Shown here: positions 17,175 to 26,272 of the stretch, one piece after another | Layout of the letters: the number at the start of each line of letters is the position of its first letter | Position numbering within the stretch: position 1 is the first letter of the stretch | DNA from: Aeromicrobium sp. Sec7.5 | Lineage (GTDB): Bacteria > Actinomycetota > Actinomycetes > Propionibacteriales > Nocardioidaceae | DNA: 64,000 nucleotides | Reading direction: 5' to 3' | Assembly (NCBI RefSeq): GCF_036867135.1 | Contig: NZ_JBAJIJ010000001.1 | Span: 434,001-498,000 of the forward strand | The notes under the pieces: generated by a model | Databases searched by the model: none | What the model saw: the letters and a program-made list of their open reading frames with translations, nothing else | Told to the model about the DNA's origin: nothing | Program-made: the position numbers and the translations under genes

Positions 17175-18341
17175 ATGAACGAGACCAAGAGACTCCTGTC
17201 GGGCGTGGCCTTCATCGCCATGATCGTGTTGATCGCGGTTGCCACCGTGATGTCCTACCAAGGCAAGTTCACCTCGGCGCAGTCCTTCACCGTCACCAGC
17301 GACCGTGCGGGCCTGACTTTGACGGCCGGGGCGACCGTGAAGCTGCGCGGCGTGCAGGTCGGGGAAGTCTCCTCGGTCGAGCCGTCGGGTGACGGCGCCA
17401 TCATCACGGTCGACGTCTACAGCGACAAGGTCGACATGATGACGTCCGACCTGACCGTCCAGATCGTTCCGCCGACGGCGTTCGGTGCCAAGTACGTCCA
17501 GCTCAGCGGAGACGTTGGCAACCCCGGTGAGCAGCTCGCCGAGGGCGACCAGCTCCAGGCCGACGCGGTCACCGTCGAGGTCAACGACGTCTTCACCGAC
17601 CTGGCGGGCGTCCTGTCGGCAGCGGGTGCGGATCGAGTCAACCAAGCCGTCACCGCCACGGCCGACCTGCTCGAAGGCCAGGGCGACACGTTGAACACCC
17701 TGGTCGGCGATGTCGACACCTACCTCGGTGAGCTCAACACGACTCTCGGTGATCTGGACAGCGACCTCGAGCGAGCCCAGTCGGTCGTCGACATCTACGA
17801 CCAGGCGGCTCCGGACCTGCTGACGACCCTGACCCAGCTCACCACGACGGCGGACACGTTGTCCGATCGCGAGGGGCAGATCGATCAAGTGCTGACCGAC
17901 GTCTCGACGTTCACGGCAACAGCCCAACCGTTCGTGGCCGACAACAGTCCGCGCGTCGCCAGCGTGCTCGATCTCCTGAGGTCCCCCACCGACATGCTCC
18001 GCAGCTACTCGTCCAACCTCCAGTGCATCTTCGAGGGAACGGCCAGCAACGCCGAGCTCGCGACCCAGGCCGTGGGCGGGGCCAAGCCCGGCATCAGCGT
18101 CTACACGCGTCTGCAGCCGACCGACCGCGGATTCTCCGTCGAGGACAACCTCTACCGCATCGGTCCGGACCTGGGCCCGAACTGCTTCGGGCTGCCGTCC
18201 ATCTCCCAGACCGACTCCGAAGCGGCCGGTTACGACTTTGGTACAGGTGACCCGCACGACGCGGGTGACGTCAAGGGTCCGGGCGGCGAGCTCGCGACGA
18301 CGTTCTTCGGGACCTTCTCCGGACTGCTGGGCCTGCGATGA
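17175..18341 (+). CDS. mceA: Mce family protein A (MlaD domain)
   Basis: A 388-residue cell-envelope protein, anchored by one N-terminal membrane helix (LLSGVAFIAMIVLIAVATVM). The MlaD domain follows: VTSDRAGLTLTAGATVKLRGVQ with VGEVSSVEP, then FGAKYVQL. The rest is a long helical region with many Leu/Asp/Thr repeats, as in Mce tunnel subunits. The C-terminus contains a cysteine pair (NLQCIF and NCFGLP). ATG 17175 has GAGGGC upstream. It is the first of six MceA-F proteins encoded head to tail, which assemble into a hexameric lipid conduit. Confidence 0.93.
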   Translation: MNETKRLLSGVAFIAMIVLIAVATVMSYQGKFTSAQSFTVTSDRAGLTLTAGATVKLRGVQVGEVSSVEPSGDGAIITVDVYSDKVDMMTSDLTVQIVPPTAFGAKYVQLSGDVGNPGEQLAEGDQLQADAVTVEVNDVFTDLAGVLSAAGADRVNQAVTATADLLEGQGDTLNTLVGDVDTYLGELNTTLGDLDSDLERAQSVVDIYDQAAPDLLTTLTQLTTTADTLSDREGQIDQVLTDVSTFTATAQPFVADNSPRVASVLDLLRSPTDMLRSYSSNLQCIFEGTASNAELATQAVGGAKPGISVYTRLQPTDRGFSVEDNLYRIGPDLGPNCFGLPSISQTDSEAAGYDFGTGDPHDAGDVKGPGGELATTFFGTFSGLLGLR

Positions 18342-19396
18342 AGAAGCTCTTGGACATTCTGCGGATCAAGCGCAGCACCCGCGGCGACCTCGTCAAGCTC
18401 ACGATCTTCCTCGTGGTCGCGAGCTTCCTGACGGCCTACCTGTACGTGGTCACGGCCAACGACCGCTCGGGCGACGCTCGCCCCTTCGCGGCCCGCTTCG
18501 AGAACATCTCGGGCCTCGAGGTAGGCAGCGACGTGCGAGTCGCCAGCGTCGTGGTCGGCAAGGTGTCGGACATCGATGTCGCCAGCGACGGGATCGTCAC
18601 GGTTTCGTTCGACCTCAATCGCAAGGTCGAGCTGACGGACCGGAGCACGGCCACCGTCCGATACAAGAACCTCATCGGTGACCGGTTCCTACAGCTCGGG
18701 CAAGGCGAACCGGGCGGCACGGCCCTGAAGCAAGGGGAGGTCATCGCTGTGGAGCGGACGTCAGCCGCTCTCGATCTCGATACCCTCCTCAACGGCTTCA
18801 AGCCGCTCTTCGTGGGGTTGAACCCCCAACAGGTCAACCAACTCTCCGAGGACCTGATCCTCGTGCTGCAGGGACAGGCCTCCGAGATCACGAGCCTGCT
18901 GGCGACCGTGGGGTCCCTCACCTCCACGCTGGGCGAACGTGACGAGCTCGTGGGACAGGTCATCCAGAACCTCGACACCGCTCTCGCCTCGGTCAACGGA
19001 GGCGACGACGCTCTCGAGGGCGTCATCGTCCAGCTGAGCCAGTTCACCGACGGGCTCGACGAGGACGCCACGGCCGTGCTCGATGCCGCTGCCCAGATCA
19101 ACACGCTGTCGACCGACGCTGCCGCGCTGCTGGCCGACGCACGCCCGGACTTCACCGGCGTCCTCGCGCACCTCCAGGGCGTGGCGACCACGCTGAACGA
19201 GAATCGAGAGTTTCTCGACACGACCCTCGAGACGCTTCCCAGTCACTACCAGCAGGTCAACCGAACGGGGGCGTACGGCGACTTCTTCAACTTCTTCCTC
19301 TGCGGGATCCGCGTCCGGTTGACGCCGGAGAACGACCCCAACGCCGCAATCGTGACTCCGTTCATCAACTCCGGAGTCGAGAGGTGCCAGTCATGA
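18338..19396 (+). CDS. mceB: Mce family protein B
   Basis: A 352-residue Mce protein. The N-terminal anchor is LTIFLVVASFLTAYLYVVT, and the MlaD core includes RFENISGLEVGSDVRVASVV and YKNLIGDRFLQLGQGEP, both hallmarks of MceB. A helical stretch rich in TLTSTLGERDELV and similar repeats follows. The C-terminal NFFLCGIRVRL and ERCQS hold two cysteines. Its ATG overlaps the mceA stop by four bases, showing translational coupling. Confidence 0.93.
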   Translation: MKKLLDILRIKRSTRGDLVKLTIFLVVASFLTAYLYVVTANDRSGDARPFAARFENISGLEVGSDVRVASVVVGKVSDIDVASDGIVTVSFDLNRKVELTDRSTATVRYKNLIGDRFLQLGQGEPGGTALKQGEVIAVERTSAALDLDTLLNGFKPLFVGLNPQQVNQLSEDLILVLQGQASEITSLLATVGSLTSTLGERDELVGQVIQNLDTALASVNGGDDALEGVIVQLSQFTDGLDEDATAVLDAAAQINTLSTDAAALLADARPDFTGVLAHLQGVATTLNENREFLDTTLETLPSHYQQVNRTGAYGDFFNFFLCGIRVRLTPENDPNAAIVTPFINSGVERCQS

Positions 19397-20403
19397 GCTC
19401 GAGCAGGAAGGAGCGCCGGCTGTCCTCGGCGACCGTAGGTCTCATCGGCACGGTGACCCTCGCCGTCCTGATGGTGGTCGCCTACCGGTTCGATCAGCTC
19501 CCGTTCGTCGCGAGCGACCGGGTGCTGAGCGCCGACTTCGCCGAGATCGGCACCCTGCGACCAGGTGATGACGTGCTCGTCTCCGGAGCGACCGTCGGGG
19601 AGGTCCGGGAGGTCGAGCTGGTCGACCAGCACGTCAAGGTCACGTTCCGCGTCGACGAGCTGGATGTGACGATCGGATCGGCGAGCGAGGCCCGCGTCGT
19701 CACGACGACGCTCCTCGGGCAGGCTGCCCTGGAGATCCGTCCCGCTGGCGGCGGCAACCTCATGCGAGGTGACGCCATCGCGATCGAACGCACGAGCTCG
19801 CCCTACGACATCACCCAGGCTCTGTCCCAACTCACGACGGAGATCGACGACATCGACGTCGGCCAGCTCAGCGACGCCGTGAGCACGGCGGCTGAAGTGT
19901 TCCAGGACTCACCCGAGGAATTGCGGGCCACCGTCGACGGTGTGACCCAGCTGGCCGACGTCCTCGCTGCGAATGACACCGAGCTCACCAGTCTCGTCGG
20001 CCGCGCAGAGGAGGTCTCCGGTGTCCTCGCAGACCGGGACGCCGAGATCTCCACACTGTTGCAGTCGGGCGACCAGCTCCTGGGTCAGCTCAGCGCGCGA
20101 CGTGACCTCGTGGTCCAGCTGGTCGAGAACGTGGAAGCACTCGCCGCCCAGCTGTCCGGCCTCGTGGCTGACAACTCCGCCGTGCTGCAACCGACCCTCG
20201 AGCAGGTGAACGGGGTTCTGGACCTCCTGAACGAGAACCGCGAAAACCTGGAGGGCGTCCTGTCGGGTGTCGCGAGCTACGCGATGGTCTTCGGCGAGGC
20301 GCTCGCCTCGGGGCCGTTCTTCGACGCCTACGTCGCCAACCTGACCGAACCGGGGACGCTGGTCCCGGTTCTCTCCGACGTCCTGGAAGGACTTCCGCAG
20401 TGA
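19393..20403 (+). CDS. mceC: Mce family protein C
   Basis: A 336-residue Mce protein starting at ATG 19393, which overlaps the mceB stop (ATGA). An in-frame GTG at 19384 would add three residues. The membrane anchor is ATVGLIGTVTLAVLMVVAYRF. The MlaD segment contains DFAEIGTLRPGDDVLVSGATV and TTLLGQAALEIRP, as in MceC. The helical region carries DLVVQLVENVEALAAQLSGL. It is coupled at its 3' end to mceD through a GTGA overlap. Confidence 0.92.
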   Translation: MSSSRKERRLSSATVGLIGTVTLAVLMVVAYRFDQLPFVASDRVLSADFAEIGTLRPGDDVLVSGATVGEVREVELVDQHVKVTFRVDELDVTIGSASEARVVTTTLLGQAALEIRPAGGGNLMRGDAIAIERTSSPYDITQALSQLTTEIDDIDVGQLSDAVSTAAEVFQDSPEELRATVDGVTQLADVLAANDTELTSLVGRAEEVSGVLADRDAEISTLLQSGDQLLGQLSARRDLVVQLVENVEALAAQLSGLVADNSAVLQPTLEQVNGVLDLLNENRENLEGVLSGVASYAMVFGEALASGPFFDAYVANLTEPGTLVPVLSDVLEGLPQ

Positions 20404-21587
20404 GCATTCGTCAGTGGATCGCCTTCGGCGTCGTCGCGACCGTGGCGATCGCCATGCTCGTCGGCGTGCGTGGCAGCGACAAGGAGGTCACCGCCTACTT
20501 CTCGTCCGCGGTAGGCCTCTACCCGAAGGACGAGGTGCGTGTCCTGGGCGTCAAGGTCGGCACGGTCACGAAGGTCGAGCCCCAAGGCGAGGTCGTGAAG
20601 GTGACCCTCAAGATCGACGACGACCAGCCGATCCCCGCCGATGCGCAGGCGGCCATCATCGCGCCGAATCTCGTGAACGGTCGATTCGTCCAGCTCGCGC
20701 CGATCTACGACGGCGGCAAGAAGCTCACGGACGGTGACGAGATACCGGTGGAGCGCACTGCCGTGCCGATCTCGTTCGACGAGGTCAAGCAAGAGCTGAC
20801 CGACCTATCCACGGCACTGACAGCCAACGAAGCCGGACAGGCTCCGCTCTCGGACGTCATCACGGCGCTCGACGGAAACCTGGCCGGCGGCACGGCCCAG
20901 AGCCTGGCGACCTCGCTCGCCTCACTGCGCGAAGCAGCCACCGACCTCTCCTCCGACAGTGGTGACATCTTCACCACGATCGACCAGCTGAACACCTTCA
21001 CCGAGAACCTCGTGGTCAATGACGTCGCTCTGCGGAGCGCGACGCAGGATCTGGAGACCTTCGCCGGCACCTTGGACGGAAGCTCGGAACAGATCGGCGC
21101 CGCGATCAGCACGCTCCAGGTGGCTCTGGCCGACGTCGGCGCCTTCGTCCAACAGAATCGAGCGACCGTCGCGACCACCTTCGACCAGCTGGTTCCGGTG
21201 GCCGAGACGGTGGCCAACCAGTCCAATGACCTGGCACAGCTCCTCCACCTCGCACCTGCCGCTGTCGAGAACTTCTACGGCACGGTCGAGAACTCCGCCA
21301 TCACCGGTCGGCTGGCCCTGGCCAACCTGAACAGCACAGGAGAGCTCCTCTGCGGACTGGTGCTTTCGATCGGTCCCAACGCCGAAGCGTGTCGACAGGC
21401 TCTCTCCCCCCTCTTCGACCTCCTCGGCCTCGAACCCTTGCCGCTCTCACCGGGGACTGCGGAACTGTCACAGCCCGAGACTGAGTCGACGCCGCAGGCC
21501 CCGGCCGCGACGAGCCCGGCGCCGACCAATCCACTCGTCCAGCTGCTCGCACCGTTCGGTCTGCTGACGACAGGAGGAGCACCGTGA
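20400..21587 (+). CDS. mceD: Mce family protein D
   Basis: A 395-residue Mce protein. GTG 20400 overlaps the mceC stop. The anchor is IAFGVVATVAIAMLVGVRG. The MlaD domain has AYFSSAVGLYPKDEVRVLGV and KVGTVTKVEPQGEVVKVTLK, closely matching the MceD pattern. The C-terminal third is proline- and alanine-rich (TPQAPAATSPAPTNP), a common feature of this subunit. A cysteine pair occurs around GELLCGLVL and AEACRQAL. Confidence 0.92.
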   Translation: MSIRQWIAFGVVATVAIAMLVGVRGSDKEVTAYFSSAVGLYPKDEVRVLGVKVGTVTKVEPQGEVVKVTLKIDDDQPIPADAQAAIIAPNLVNGRFVQLAPIYDGGKKLTDGDEIPVERTAVPISFDEVKQELTDLSTALTANEAGQAPLSDVITALDGNLAGGTAQSLATSLASLREAATDLSSDSGDIFTTIDQLNTFTENLVVNDVALRSATQDLETFAGTLDGSSEQIGAAISTLQVALADVGAFVQQNRATVATTFDQLVPVAETVANQSNDLAQLLHLAPAAVENFYGTVENSAITGRLALANLNSTGELLCGLVLSIGPNAEACRQALSPLFDLLGLEPLPLSPGTAELSQPETESTPQAPAATSPAPTNPLVQLLAPFGLLTTGGAP

Positions 21588-22783
21588 TGACCCGCCGCAC
21601 GTCCCTGGCGATCGTCGCCGCTCTCTTCGCGAGCGGATGCATGGCTCACCCCAACGAGGTGGCCCTGCCGGGGCAGGCGGCCCTCGGCGACGACGGCTAC
21701 ACGGTCAAGGCGACCTTCGACTCGGTCGACAACCTCGTGCCGAACTCCGCCGTCCAGCGGGATGACGTCGTCATCGGGACCGTCACTGGCGTCGAGGTCG
21801 AGGACTGGAAGGCCGTCGTCACGATGCGACTGCTCGACGATGTCAAGCTCCCCGGGAACGCCAGCTTCACCGTCGGTCAGAAGACCCTCCTGGGCGCCCA
21901 GTTCGTGGACGTCGTCGACCCCGCAGAGCCTTCAGGCACCCTCGCCGAGGGGGCGAGCGTCGACCAGACCGTGACCGGCGTCTACCCCGCGACCGAGGAC
22001 ATCCTCGCCGCCGTGTCATTGCTGCTCAACAACGGCGGACTCTCGCAGCTCTCCACCATCACCACGGAGCTGAACACCACGCTTGCCGACCGGGTCCCCC
22101 AGACACGTGACGCGATCACCCAGCTCAACGACCTCACGACCACCCTCGACAATCGGCGCGGTGAGATCGTCGCGACCTTGGAGTCCCTCAACTCCCTCGC
22201 CGGCCAGGTGGCCGCGCAGAAGGAGACGGTCACGACCGCCATCAGCTCGATCTCACCGGGACTCGAGGCCCTCGAGAACCAGCGGGCCGACCTCGTCTCG
22301 ACGACCACGGCCCTCGGGCAGTTCAGCGCGGTGACCAACCAGCTGATCAACACGAGCCAGGAAGCACTGCTCGCCAACCTCGGTGCACTGGAGCCGCTGC
22401 TCGCCGACCTCGAGGCCTCCGGAGACGCGCTCCCGCGCTCCCTCGACCTGCTGCTCACGGTGCCGTTCCCGGTCTCGACCACTCAGAACGCGCTGAAGGG
22501 GGACTACGCGAATCTCTTCATCACCCTGGATGCGTCCGTGCCGTCGCTCGCCTCGGCATTCCTCGGACCGACGCTGAACCCGCCGTCGAACATCGATCCG
22601 AGTGCGGCGGCGCCCGACTCCGGACTCTCACAGACCTTGGACGAAATGCTTCAACAACTCACGACGCCCGGGGCCGCGGCACCGGGGCCCACGGCGACTA
22701 CGCCGGCTCCGAACACCGGAGAGGCGACCCCGCCGACACCCGCACCGTGCAACTTGCTCTCGCAACTCCTGGGGATGTGCTGA
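21587..22783 (+). CDS. mceE: Mce family protein E, lipoprotein
   Basis: An Mce protein of about 398 residues with a lipoprotein signal, SLAIVAALFASGC, where the cysteine would be lipidated. MceE is the lipoprotein subunit in the family (LprK-like). The MlaD part shows FDSVDNLVPNSAVQRDDVVI and FTVGQKTLLGAQFVDV. The C-terminus is proline-rich and ends CNLLSQLLGMC. ATG 21587 overlaps the mceD stop (TGATG). GTG 21584, one codon earlier, is also possible. Confidence 0.92.
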   Translation: MTRRTSLAIVAALFASGCMAHPNEVALPGQAALGDDGYTVKATFDSVDNLVPNSAVQRDDVVIGTVTGVEVEDWKAVVTMRLLDDVKLPGNASFTVGQKTLLGAQFVDVVDPAEPSGTLAEGASVDQTVTGVYPATEDILAAVSLLLNNGGLSQLSTITTELNTTLADRVPQTRDAITQLNDLTTTLDNRRGEIVATLESLNSLAGQVAAQKETVTTAISSISPGLEALENQRADLVSTTTALGQFSAVTNQLINTSQEALLANLGALEPLLADLEASGDALPRSLDLLLTVPFPVSTTQNALKGDYANLFITLDASVPSLASAFLGPTLNPPSNIDPSAAAPDSGLSQTLDEMLQQLTTPGAAAPGPTATTPAPNTGEATPPTPAPCNLLSQLLGMC

Positions 22784-24090
22784 TGCTGACCCGGCGCGCG
22801 CGTGCGCAGCTGATCATCTTCGCCATCCTGGGCGGCTCTGCACTGGTCTTCGCGACCTTGGTCTATGGGGACGCTCCGCGATCGACAGGCGTCACCCACA
22901 CGTCGGTCACCATCGAGTTCGACGACGTGAGCGGTCTCTATCCCCGCGCCCTCGTCTCCTACCGCGGTGTCAAGGTCGGTCAGGTGGATTCGCTCGACTT
23001 CCGTGACGACGGCGTCTCGGTGAAGGTCTACCTCGAGAAGGGCGCCGACGTGCCCACGGACGTGCAGGCGCAGATCAAGAGCACCTCGGCGATCGGTGAA
23101 CAGTTCATCGATCTTCTCCCGCAGAGCGCCGAGGGGCCTTACCTCGCCGGAGGAGACACCATCCCGGCTTCACAGACCTCCGGTCTGCTGCAGATCACCC
23201 CGGTCCTGGAGAGCGCCGACGCATTGGTGGAGTCGGTCCCGCTCGAGCAGACCGCGAACCTTCTCGACCAGCTCGAGGTCGCGATCGGCGGGTCCGGTCA
23301 GGACTTCTCGCAGATCGTGGACGACTCGAACGAGATCCTCGACGCGGCACAGCAACGCGTGCTGGCCACGACCGGACTCATTGAGAACCTGGACCCGGTC
23401 ATCGACTCGCAGCTCGCGTTGGCGGAGTCGACCGCGGCAGCGCTGAGGTCGTTGGCGGGCCTCACCACCCAGCTGAGCCTCAGTGACCAGGACCTCGAGT
23501 CGCTCCTCGACAACGCACCGTTGGCCCTCGACGAGACAGGAGCCCTGGTGAAGGATCTGGAGTCCTCGGTCCCGGCGACGCTCCAAAGTGCCGAGTCCGT
23601 CGCCGAGGTGGTCAACGTGTACGAGGACTACCTGCGCCAGACGATCATCACCTATCCGGCGTTGCAGTCCCGGCTGCAGAGCGTTCTGCTTCCTCACGCC
23701 AATGCCGGGGAGGCCAAGCTCGACCTCAGGACGAATCTGGGCGACCCACCCCCGTGTCTCGAGGGCTACCTCCCGGTGTCGCAGCGCCGCGACCCGGCGG
23801 ACCTGTCCGACGTGGAAGCCGCCCCGCTGCACTGCCAGGCTCCCGCCACCAGCGAGTCCGCAGTCCGCGGCGCCCGGAACACGCCCTGTCCCAACGACCC
23901 GACTCGTCGATCGGCCACGCCGATCGGATGTGGCTTGGTGTTCGACGGGTCGCTGCCGGCCACTGCGGCTTCGGTGCCGCTTCCCACGGGTGACGCGACA
24001 CCGGGGATGCTGGAGCTGCTCGGTGCCGCGTCGACCGGTGGCGGATCGGCGTCGTGGACGACCCTGTTGACCGGGCCGGTGGCCCGGTGA
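22783..24090 (+). CDS. mceF: Mce family protein F
   Basis: A 435-residue Mce protein. ATG 22783 overlaps the mceE stop. The anchor is LIIFAILGGSALVFATLVYG. The MlaD core is EFDDVSGLYPRALVSYRGVK followed by VGQVDSLDF and SAIGEQFIDLLPQ, the typical MceF sequence. The C-terminal region has several cysteines (PPCLEGYLP, LHCQAP, TPCPNDP, IGCGL), as usual for MceF. It completes the A-F set. The next gene overlaps it by four bases. Confidence 0.93.
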   Translation: MLTRRARAQLIIFAILGGSALVFATLVYGDAPRSTGVTHTSVTIEFDDVSGLYPRALVSYRGVKVGQVDSLDFRDDGVSVKVYLEKGADVPTDVQAQIKSTSAIGEQFIDLLPQSAEGPYLAGGDTIPASQTSGLLQITPVLESADALVESVPLEQTANLLDQLEVAIGGSGQDFSQIVDDSNEILDAAQQRVLATTGLIENLDPVIDSQLALAESTAAALRSLAGLTTQLSLSDQDLESLLDNAPLALDETGALVKDLESSVPATLQSAESVAEVVNVYEDYLRQTIITYPALQSRLQSVLLPHANAGEAKLDLRTNLGDPPPCLEGYLPVSQRRDPADLSDVEAAPLHCQAPATSESAVRGARNTPCPNDPTRRSATPIGCGLVFDGSLPATAASVPLPTGDATPGMLELLGAASTGGGSASWTTLLTGPVAR

Positions 24091-24584
24091 TCGCGGCGCT
24101 TCGGGAAGGACTCCAGAAATGGTGGGTCGCCGTCGTCGTCCTGGCCATCCTGGCGGCTGCTGCCTGGGGCTGGACGCAGTGGCGCGATCTCTCGGAGATC
24201 CGCGGTGTCGAGGACGCCGATGCCGCTGCAGTGGACGCGGCCTCGAGGACCGTGACCGCTCTGATCGACGTCGACGCGGCCAGCGCCGACGAGGCCCTGG
24301 CCGACGTCCTGGATCTGAGCACTGAGGACTTCAGGGAACAGTTCGAGTCCCAGGCGGAGACGTTCCGAAACGCGTTGACCACCTCGAGCGTGGAGGCATC
24401 GGGTGAGGTTGTCGCTGCAGGTCTCGTCTCTCGAGACGACGGCAACGCAACGGTGGCCGTGGCCGCGACGGGCACCGTCAGCCAGGGCCAACCTGGCACC
24501 TCGACGCCGCGCTACTACCGCATGACGGTCGATCTGGTGCAGACGGACGGCAGATGGCTCGTGTCCGGGATGGCGTTCGTATGA
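24087..24584 (+). CDS. Mce-associated membrane protein
   Basis: A 165-residue protein with one N-terminal membrane helix (KWWVAVVVLAILAAAAWGW). A NTF2-like extracytoplasmic domain follows: VDAASRTVTALIDVDAASAD, then FESQAETFRNAL, and the end YYRMTVDLVQTDGRWLVSGM. This is the standard layout of the Mas proteins downstream of mceF. GTG 24087 overlaps the mceF stop. Such proteins stabilise the Mce complex in mycobacteria. The role here is inferred from family and position. Confidence 0.85.
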   Translation: MIAALREGLQKWWVAVVVLAILAAAAWGWTQWRDLSEIRGVEDADAAAVDAASRTVTALIDVDAASADEALADVLDLSTEDFREQFESQAETFRNALTTSSVEASGEVVAAGLVSRDDGNATVAVAATGTVSQGQPGTSTPRYYRMTVDLVQTDGRWLVSGMAFV

Positions 24585-25120
24585 GGGGCGTCAGCGCGGC
24601 CACCGAAGCTGGGCGACGACTCATTGCCCTGGCAGCGGCATCACTCGGACGCAAGTCCGGTCAAGCCGTCGTCGTGGGCCTGCTCGTCGCCGTGCTCGCG
24701 GGAAATGTGGCGCTGCGAGTCGCCATCGATGACGCGAGGGACGGCCAGGGATCGGGGACGGCGGCTCTGGAGTCGGCCTCGACCCGGATCCCCGTCATGC
24801 TGTCGTACGACTTCCGGACCTTCGACGCCCACGTCGACCTCGCTGTCGGCAACACCACGGGCGAATTCGCAGACGAGATGCGGGCAACGCTCACCCAGCA
24901 GATCAAGCCGGACGTCGAGGCGCGCCGAGTCGTCAATCAGGTACAGGTTGCCTCCGCAGGAGTCGTGAAATCGAGCGATGACTCGGTGACGGTGCTGATG
25001 CTGATGACTCAGGTGACCCAGGCCGGTGCCGAGGCGCCCGTCACTGGCGGCGTGCGGGTGCTGGCCACGATGAAGAACACCGACGACGGCTGGTTGGTGT
25101 CTGGCCTCGAGCCCATCTGA
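24581..25120 (+). CDS. Mce-associated membrane protein, second copy
   Basis: A 179-residue protein paralogous in layout to the previous gene. It has a membrane helix AVVVGLLVAVLAGNVALRVA, then a domain containing SYDFRTFDAHVDLAVGNTTG and the ending ATMKNTDDGWLVSGLEPI. ATG 24581 overlaps the preceding stop by four bases. It is the last gene tightly coupled to mceF. The ATPase gene follows after a 73-base gap. Confidence 0.85.
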   Translation: MRGVSAATEAGRRLIALAAASLGRKSGQAVVVGLLVAVLAGNVALRVAIDDARDGQGSGTAALESASTRIPVMLSYDFRTFDAHVDLAVGNTTGEFADEMRATLTQQIKPDVEARRVVNQVQVASAGVVKSSDDSVTVLMLMTQVTQAGAEAPVTGGVRVLATMKNTDDGWLVSGLEPI

Positions 25121-25193
25121 TCGGCCGAGCGGCCGCCGCTCCCGTGGTGTCCGCGCTTGAGTATCGTCCAGCAGCTAGCTGAAGGAGTTTTCC

Positions 25194-26138
25194 GTGGGTG
25201 TTGAGGTCAGGGTCGAGGGTCTGACGAAGAAGTTCGGGTCGCAGGTGATCTGGAACGACGTGTCGTTGACGCTTCCCGCGGGTGAGATCTCGGTCATGCT
25301 GGGCCCCTCGGGTACCGGCAAGTCGGTGTTCCTCAAGACCGTGATCGGTCTGCTGAAGCCTGACAAGGGTCATGTGTGGATCGAGGGCACTGACATTGCG
25401 AACTGTTCGGAGAAGGACCTCTACGAGATCCGCAAGCTGTTCGGGGTGCTGTTCCAGGACGGGGCGATGTTCGGCTCGATGGACCTCTACGACAACGTGG
25501 CGTTCCCGCTGCGTGAGCACACCAAGAAGTCGGAGTCGGAGATCCGTCAGGTCGTGATGGACAAGATGGAGCTGGTGGGTCTGACGGGGGCCGAGAACAA
25601 GCTCCCCGGTGAGATCTCCGGCGGCATGCGCAAGCGTGCGGGCTTGGCGCGTGCGTTGGTGCTTGATCCGGAGATCCTGTTGATCGACGAGCCGGACTCG
25701 GGGTTGGACCCGGTCCGCACGGCCTACATCAATCAGCTGTTCATCGACCTGAACGCGCAGATCGATGCGACGTTCCTGATCGTGACCCACGACATCAACA
25801 CCGCCCGCACCGTCCCGGACAACATCGGTCTGCTCTACCACAAGCACCTGGCGATGTTCGGTCCCCGCGAGATGCTGCTGTCCAGCACCGAGCCGGTCGT
25901 GGCGCAGTTCCTTAACGCCCAACGGGTCGGTCCGATCGGGATGTCGGAGGAGAAGGACGCCGACGAGCTCGCCGCGGAGTCCGGCATCGACATGCCGCCC
26001 CTGCCCCCGATCCCGGTCCAGCTCGAGCCCTCCGACGGCCGTCCCCGCCGCGGCCAGCGTGAGCCCGGCAAGTGGTGCCGCGACAACGGCATCACCCCGC
26101 CCCCCGGCTCGTTCGGCGCGCACGAGTCTCTCGTCTGA
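25194..26138 (+). CDS. ABC transporter ATPase for the Mce system (Mkl/MlaF-like)
   Basis: A 314-residue ATP-binding subunit that energises the YrbE permeases. Walker A is MLGPSGTGKSVFLK. The signature is EISGGMRKRAGLARAL (the GGM variant seen in Mkl/MlaF rather than SGGQ), Walker B is EILLIDEPDSGLDP, and the H-loop is IVTHD. The C-terminal extension of about 60 residues (from MSEEKDADELAAE) is proline-rich, as in Mkl. GTG 25194 follows AAGGAG nine bases upstream. The 73-base gap from the mce operon contains a cagctagctg palindrome and may hold its own promoter. In mycobacteria this ATPase is often encoded away from mce genes, so its linkage here is useful. Confidence 0.93.
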   Translation: MGVEVRVEGLTKKFGSQVIWNDVSLTLPAGEISVMLGPSGTGKSVFLKTVIGLLKPDKGHVWIEGTDIANCSEKDLYEIRKLFGVLFQDGAMFGSMDLYDNVAFPLREHTKKSESEIRQVVMDKMELVGLTGAENKLPGEISGGMRKRAGLARALVLDPEILLIDEPDSGLDPVRTAYINQLFIDLNAQIDATFLIVTHDINTARTVPDNIGLLYHKHLAMFGPREMLLSSTEPVVAQFLNAQRVGPIGMSEEKDADELAAESGIDMPPLPPIPVQLEPSDGRPRRGQREPGKWCRDNGITPPPGSFGAHESLV

Positions 26139-26212
26139 GGGTCGACCTGACGAGCCCGGGTGAGGGGGTCGTCAGGGCTGATCCCCGGGATTTGAGCTAT
26201 CGGGTCGTGACT

Positions 26213-26262
26213 GCCCAGGTCTTCTGGGCTTGACGGTGCCGGCCCACCACGAATCCTCGTGG
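26213..26262. terminator. Pair of hairpins between convergent genes
   Basis: Between the ATPase stop and the convergent reductase stop are two perfect small inverted repeats. One is gcccag/ctgggc around gtctt (26213-26229), and the other is ccacga/tcgtgg around atcc (26247-26262). Neither has a clear T tract. Their place between convergent operons suggests bidirectional termination. Confidence 0.4.
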
Positions 26263-26272
26263 CGGGGCGGGG

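Noticed and set aside
17088-18257. A 389-residue reverse reading frame within mceA
   Set aside because: mceA is clearly real on the forward strand, and the reverse frame is Val/Gly/Arg-rich without motifs.
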